Part shown: piece after piece, positions 59,401 to 64,000 of the stretch | Layout: each line of letters opens with the position of its first letter | Numbering within the stretch: the stretch's first letter is position 1 | NCBI RefSeq assembly: GCF_004786015.1 | Contig: NZ_CP032096.1 | Location: forward strand, 2,108,001-2,172,000 | Source of the DNA: Hydrogenovibrio crunogenus | Lineage (GTDB): Bacteria; Pseudomonadota; Gammaproteobacteria; Thiomicrospirales; Thiomicrospiraceae | DNA: 64,000 nucleotides | Direction: 5' to 3' | Made by a program: the position numbers and the translations under genes | Notes under the pieces: model-generated | Database searches by the model: none | What the model was told of the DNA's origin: nothing | What the model saw: only the letters and a program-made list of their open reading frames with translations

Positions 59401-60907
59401 TTTCGACCTGAAACAAGTTAACCCGAATGCTTTGGTTTCAGTGAAATTGGTTGCGGAACCAGGTGTAGGGACCATTGCAGCCGGTGTTGCAAAAGCCTAT
59501 GCTGATTTAATCACTATCTCAGGTTACGATGGCGGGACGGGTGCCAGCCCGCTGACCTCGGTAAAATATGCCGGTAACCCATTCGAAATGGGACTGGCTG
59601 AAGCACACCAGGTACTGCGTGCGAATGACTTGCGTGGACAAGTTATCCTGCAAGCTGATGGTGGGTTAAAAACAGGATTGGATGTTATCAAGGCCGCGAT
59701 ATTAGGGGCAGAGTCATTCGGATTCGGAACAGCACCAATGGTCGCACTTGGCTGTAAATACTTACGTATCTGTCACTTGAATACGTGTGCTGTAGGGGTG
59801 GCAACACAAGATGAAAGACTACGTAAAGAACACTTTATCGGTATGCCTGAAATGGTTATCAACTATTTCCGTTTTGTTGCAGAAGAAACGCGTGAGTGGC
59901 TTGCTAAACTAGGTGTCGCCAAACTGGAAGACTTGGTCGGCCGCGTTGACCTTCTGAAGATGATTGACCAACCTCTGACAGATAAACAAAACAGTATTGA
60001 CCTAACGCCGTTTATTACGGATGGTGGCGTTCCTGAAAACAAACCGCAAACGGTGCAGGTCTCTCGCAACAACCCTTGGGATGATGGTCATATTGCGGAA
60101 GAAATGGTTAAAACCGTTTTACCTGCCATTGAAAATAAAACAGGCGGTGAGTTTGGTTTCCATCTTGTTAATACCGGGCGTTCAATCGGGGCTCGTATTG
60201 CAGGTGAAATCGCGCAGCGCTATGGCAACCATGGCATGAAAGATGCACCAATTACCTTATCTCTAACAGGCATTGCTGGGCAATCATTTGGGGTATTCAA
60301 CGTGGACGGCCTAAACCTTCATCTTCAGGGGGATGCGAACGATTATGTTGGTAAAGGCATGTCAGGCGGTGAAATTGTAGTTCGCCCAGTCAAAGAACAT
60401 GGATTTGATCCACACAACACCCCAATCGTTGGGAACACTTGTTTATACGGTGCAACCGGTGGAAAACTATTTGCTAACGGTACAGGTGGAGAACGTTTCG
60501 CTGTTCGTAATTCCGGTGCGACGGCAGTTGTTGAAGGTTTAGGTGATCATGGTTGTGAATACATGACAGGTGGTTGCGTTGTGAGCTTAGGACAAGTGGG
60601 CGTTAACTTCGGTGCCGGAATGTCTGGCGGGATGGCCTTCATCCTAGATTTAGACAGAACGTTACCAGATCGTTTGAACACGGAAATGGTAGAAGCGGTT
60701 CGTATTGATACAGAATCAACGGAAGCGTATCGTGTCTATTTACAAGAACTACTGACAGAGTATGTTGAAAAAACCGGCAGTCAATTTGGGCAAGAAGTTA
60801 TCGATAATTTCAGTCGCTACTTGCATAACTTCTGGTTAGTGAAATCACGCGCCATTAACGTTGATAAATTATTAGATTTATTCGCCCACGGCGGTGATGG
60901 GGAATAA
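56426..60907 (+). CDS. gltB: Glutamate synthase, large subunit
   Basis: 1493 residues. N-terminal glutaminase with catalytic Cys20 after a 19-residue propeptide (REN-CGFGMIAQ); a central domain; FMN-binding synthase domain (about 800-1200) with ISGYDGGTGASPL and the 3Fe-4S cysteines CKYLRICHLNTC near 1110; C-terminal GXGXG beta-helix. It transfers glutamine amide nitrogen to 2-oxoglutarate. gltD follows by 12 bp. Confidence 0.98.
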   Translation: MNSLNSLQGLYSPEFERENCGFGMIAQMDDKPSHWAVQTAIESLANMTHRGGVAADCCTGDGCGLLIKKPNAFLRQEAKDLGFTLSENYASGMIFLNQDADKAAFARAELEKALESKGLSIAGWRKVPVASEVLGAQAAGMEPLIEQVYINAPVEMSDADFNRALFVARRKTEMAVEPKDETFYIASLHSQLISYKGLVMPKELPEFYLDLKDERFESSLISYHQRFSTNTLPQWRLAQPFRFLAHNGELNTIKGNRNWALARQSKFETPLIPELSDLKPLVAQEGSDSNSLDNMLEVLMMGDMPVFQALRLLIPPAWQNMPHMDPDLKAFLEYNSMHMEPWDGPAGMVINTGKYAICGVDRNGLRPTRYVITKDRHITFASEIGVYNYAPEDVVEKGRLKPGQVIAVDLEAGKLLKPEDIDAGLKAAKPYREWMDKGYMHLEERLDSEDHTFDWDSNEADIYQKYYQVTFEERDQVIRVLAEAGQEATGSMGDDAPLPVFSHKERSVFDYFRQMFAQVTNPPIDPLRENIVMSLNTCFGRELNMFDEGEDHARRLESQSPILSPSMMKHLTSIVDDNYRNQRISLHYTPENTDLKAATIAVCEQAVEAVKNGVTLLILSDLNIEKGLITVPAAMATGAVHHRLIAEGLRPEANIIVETGTARDPHHFAVLFGYGATAVYPYLAYESLQDMIRTKELDEKVGISEYIKNYRKGINKGLFKILSKMGISTITSYRGSQLFEAVGLSKEIVDLCFKGTPTRIEGTRFEHLQADLIKTSKYAFNPRKFLQPGGLLKYVHGGEYHAYNPDVVNYLREAVQKGDQIAYNKFAKLVNERPAMTVRDLIGFKDGIKSIDLSDVEPVESIYKRFDSAGISLGALSPEAHEALAIAMNRIGARSNSGEGAEDPARYGTEKMSKIKQIASGRFGVTAHYLRNAEVLQIKVAQGAKPGEGGQLPGHKVDATIAKLRHSVEGVTLISPPPHHDIYSIEDLAQLIFDLKQVNPNALVSVKLVAEPGVGTIAAGVAKAYADLITISGYDGGTGASPLTSVKYAGNPFEMGLAEAHQVLRANDLRGQVILQADGGLKTGLDVIKAAILGAESFGFGTAPMVALGCKYLRICHLNTCAVGVATQDERLRKEHFIGMPEMVINYFRFVAEETREWLAKLGVAKLEDLVGRVDLLKMIDQPLTDKQNSIDLTPFITDGGVPENKPQTVQVSRNNPWDDGHIAEEMVKTVLPAIENKTGGEFGFHLVNTGRSIGARIAGEIAQRYGNHGMKDAPITLSLTGIAGQSFGVFNVDGLNLHLQGDANDYVGKGMSGGEIVVRPVKEHGFDPHNTPIVGNTCLYGATGGKLFANGTGGERFAVRNSGATAVVEGLGDHGCEYMTGGCVVSLGQVGVNFGAGMSGGMAFILDLDRTLPDRLNTEMVEAVRIDTESTEAYRVYLQELLTEYVEKTGSQFGQEVIDNFSRYLHNFWLVKSRAINVDKLLDLFAHGGDGE

Positions 60908-62332
<1,425 letters not shown>

Positions 62333-62372
62333 GTTTAATAAGTTAAATTCCAACTTTCTTTCATTCAGATAC

Positions 62373-62402
62373 AAAAAAGGCCGTTTTAAACGGCCTTTTT
62401 TA
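62373..62402. terminator. Terminator after gltD
   Basis: AAAAAAGGCCGTTTTAAACGGCCTTTTTT-type hairpin (stem GGCCGTTT/AAACGGCC) with flanking A and T runs; works in both directions for the convergent gltD and ccoS. Confidence 0.9.
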
Positions 62403-62429
62403 TTATCCCGACCTTTAAGTTTAATTCTA

Positions 62430-62447
62430 CCCAGGCCTGGGCTTTTT
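62430..62447 (+). repeat. CCAGGCCTGG dispersed repeat (between gltD and ccoS)
   Basis: Exact copy (62431-62440), symmetric as CCCAGGCCTGGG, with tail GCTTTTTT on the + strand. A separate strong terminator already lies 30 bp upstream, so this copy is redundant as one. Confidence 0.9.
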
Positions 62448-62455
62448 TGAGTCTT

Positions 62456-62677
62456 CTAGCTGGAGGAGTTATCTTCTTTTGATTCTGATAATTCCGTCAT
62501 TTTTGAATCTGTTTCTTTTTTCTTTAACTCTTCATCGAACTCTTCATCCATAAAAATGCTATTCGCCGCACCATCAAGATCATCAAATTGACCCGACTTC
62601 GCCATCCAAATAAACACCACAACCACCAAAAACCCAAAGAAGAGCATCATAGGAATTAATCCAAATACCACATCCAT
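62456..62677 (-). CDS. ccoS: cbb3-type cytochrome oxidase assembly protein CcoS
   Basis: 73 residues: one membrane helix (about 5-26), then the family motif WMAKSGQFDDLDGAANSIFMDEE, then an acidic/Ser-rich tail. Needed for cofactor insertion into cbb3 oxidase. It follows ccoI by 29 bp. Confidence 0.93.
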   Translation of the reverse strand: MDVVFGLIPMMLFFGFLVVVVFIWMAKSGQFDDLDGAANSIFMDEEFDEELKKKETDSKMTELSESKEDNSSS

Positions 62678-62706
62678 ACAATCTTCTCCTTTTGTTACTT
62701 AGATAA

Positions 62707-64000
62707 TCATTCTACCGATTTTTGACGGCGTTTTGCTATGGCATTTTTACTGTAAAACGATCGTATCCGTGCCGCATTTCCAATGACTACCAAACTACTT
62801 AACGGCATAGTAATTGCCGCAATCAACGGTGTTAACATCGCTGCCATTGCCAAAGGTACCAGAGTGATATTATAAATAATTGAACTGGCAATATTTTCTT
62901 TTATGGTTTTGAGCGTTCGTTCGGACAAGTCAATTGCCGTATCCACCGACAGCAATTCATTATTTAACAAGACAATATCCGCACAGTCCATAGAGACATC
63001 TGTTCCAGACCCTAATGCAATACTGACATCAGCCCGCGCCATTGCCGGGGCATCATTAATACCATCTCCCACCATGGCAACCATTTGACCGTCTTTTTGC
63101 AAAGTTTGAATCGCGAGGTGTTTTTGTTCAGGTAAAACCTCTGCCTGCAACGCCATGCCCCCTAATCGTTCTGCCACCGTTTCTGCGACCAACTGACGAT
63201 CCCCACTCAACAGAGTGACTTTCTTACCTCGCTGCTTAAGACGTTGAATCATCTCGACTGCATCGTCTCGTATCTCATCTTCTAAGAACAAAATCGCCAC
63301 AATACGGTTGTTTTGAGCCACCCATACACTGGTTTGCCCCAGCTGAGCTTTCTCCGCTTCCAATGCTCGTAGTTGCTCAGGTATGGCTAACTCAAACCCT
63401 TCTAACCATTGCGATGTACCGATCTGATAATGTTTACCTTGTACTTTCGCTTCCACCCCTTTTCCAGGATGCGCTTGAAAATAGGTCGTCTTCATATCCA
63501 ACGTTTTGAACTCAGGGTGCTGCGCTTGTAAGCTTTGTACAATTGCTTTTCCTAGAGAATGCTCAGAATGAAACTCAACTTTAACCAAATCTTTCAGCAG
63601 TTCATATTCACTTTCAATGTCATAAAAATTGTAATCTTTCAGCTGCATCTGACCTTTGGTCAAAGTACCGGTCTTATCAAATACAAAATGATCAATACTG
63701 TTCAAAACTTCCAACACAGCACCATTCTTAATCAGGATGCCATTTTGTGCTGAAACTCCCGAAGCAACGGCTGTTGCCATTGGTGTTGCTAAACCAAAAG
63801 CACAAGGACAGGTAATAATTAATACAGAAGTCGCAGCAATCATGGCTGTTTCTAAATCTGCATTAACAATCCAATAAACAAAACTCAAAGTTGCCAATGC
63901 AATCACAACTGATACAAACCAAGGCATAATTTTCTCAGCTGTACATTGAATCGGAGCCTTGGAACCTTGCGCATCTTCCACCATATGGACGATTTTCCCT
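62707..64000 (-). CDS. ccoI: Copper-translocating P1B ATPase CcoI (C-terminal part; runs off window edge)
   Basis: About 431 residues; the frame is open to the window end, and the first Met seen at 63984 (in HMVEDAQGSKAPIQ) is internal. It has the metal motif TCPCAFGLATP (CPC), phosphorylation site DKTGTLT, VGDGINDAPA, and the two C-terminal helices ending VVIGNAARIRSF. The adjacent ccoS makes CcoI/FixI, supplying Cu to cbb3 oxidase, more likely than a general CopA. Confidence 0.93.
   Translation of the reverse strand, partial: GKIVHMVEDAQGSKAPIQCTAEKIMPWFVSVVIALATLSFVYWIVNADLETAMIAATSVLIITCPCAFGLATPMATAVASGVSAQNGILIKNGAVLEVLNSIDHFVFDKTGTLTKGQMQLKDYNFYDIESEYELLKDLVKVEFHSEHSLGKAIVQSLQAQHPEFKTLDMKTTYFQAHPGKGVEAKVQGKHYQIGTSQWLEGFELAIPEQLRALEAEKAQLGQTSVWVAQNNRIVAILFLEDEIRDDAVEMIQRLKQRGKKVTLLSGDRQLVAETVAERLGGMALQAEVLPEQKHLAIQTLQKDGQMVAMVGDGINDAPAMARADVSIALGSGTDVSMDCADIVLLNNELLSVDTAIDLSERTLKTIKENIASSIIYNITLVPLAMAAMLTPLIAAITMPLSSLVVIGNAARIRSFYSKNAIAKRRQKSVE

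Overview
The window looks like chromosomal core DNA of a gammaproteobacterium of moderate GC. The 16S/23S genes, the rhodanese-grxC-secB-gpsA and fabA-fabB arrangements, ccoI/ccoS (cbb3 oxidase assembly) and the dense c-di-GMP/PAS signalling set fit a sulfur-oxidising, microaerobic lineage such as Hydrogenovibrio/Thiomicrospira/Thiomicrorhabdus. That lineage is inferred from recalled gene content, not from a database match. I see no phage, insertion sequence, CRISPR array or plasmid module.

Layout. 1-353 is the N-terminus of an outer-membrane porin. 446-4857 is a translationally coupled HD-GYP response regulator and PAS-rich hybrid kinase. 5056-8404 holds a lipoprotein, coaBC, a thioesterase, radC and rpmB-rpmG. 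8505-18656 holds a periplasmic-sensing diguanylate cyclase, a 66-residue ORF, mutM, a lipoprotein, a Ca2+-type P-ATPase and a second hybrid kinase. 18672-22179 is modE-modA-modB-modC with two matching candidate ModE boxes. 22347-28499 holds an HPP membrane protein, coaD, a six-PAS GGDEF-EAL gene broken by an in-frame TAA, and rsmD. 28748-30425 is a four-gene cluster: coiled-coil protein, exported helical protein, encapsulated-ferritin-family protein and a membrane protein. 30433-39730 holds a second periplasmic-sensing cyclase, lrgAB, two M16 peptidases, ftsY, a DUF2914 membrane protein and an SLT-like lipoprotein. 39795-43271 holds fabA-fabB, tRNA-Thr, coaX and birA. 43324-49246 is a complete rrn operon on the minus strand (16S, tRNA-Ile, tRNA-Ala, 23S, 5S) with tandem promoters. 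49459-64000 holds tyrS, pyrD, trmL, gpsA-secB-grxC-rhodanese, gpmI, gltB-gltD, ccoS and a partial ccoI.

The most striking non-genic signal is a dispersed palindrome, CCAGGCCTGG, usually followed two bases later by GTTTTT. There are ten exact copies and two one-mismatch copies in 64 kb, against about 0.06 exact copies expected at random. Five copies lie inside genes (coaBC, mutM, modC, rsmD, ftsY) and are read in three different codon phases, so the constraint is on DNA rather than protein. Three copies are extended on both sides into perfect terminator-like hairpins. This resembles the behaviour of DNA uptake sequences (Haemophilus USS, Neisseria DUS) and is my main candidate for an undescribed system.

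Four proteins (one HD-GYP, two GGDEF, one split GGDEF-EAL) make or break c-di-GMP. All three GGDEF domains keep an RxxD inhibitory site five residues before GG(D/E)EF. Two of the cyclases carry tandem NMT1-like and SBP_bac_3-like periplasmic binding domains, linking nutrient sensing to c-di-GMP.
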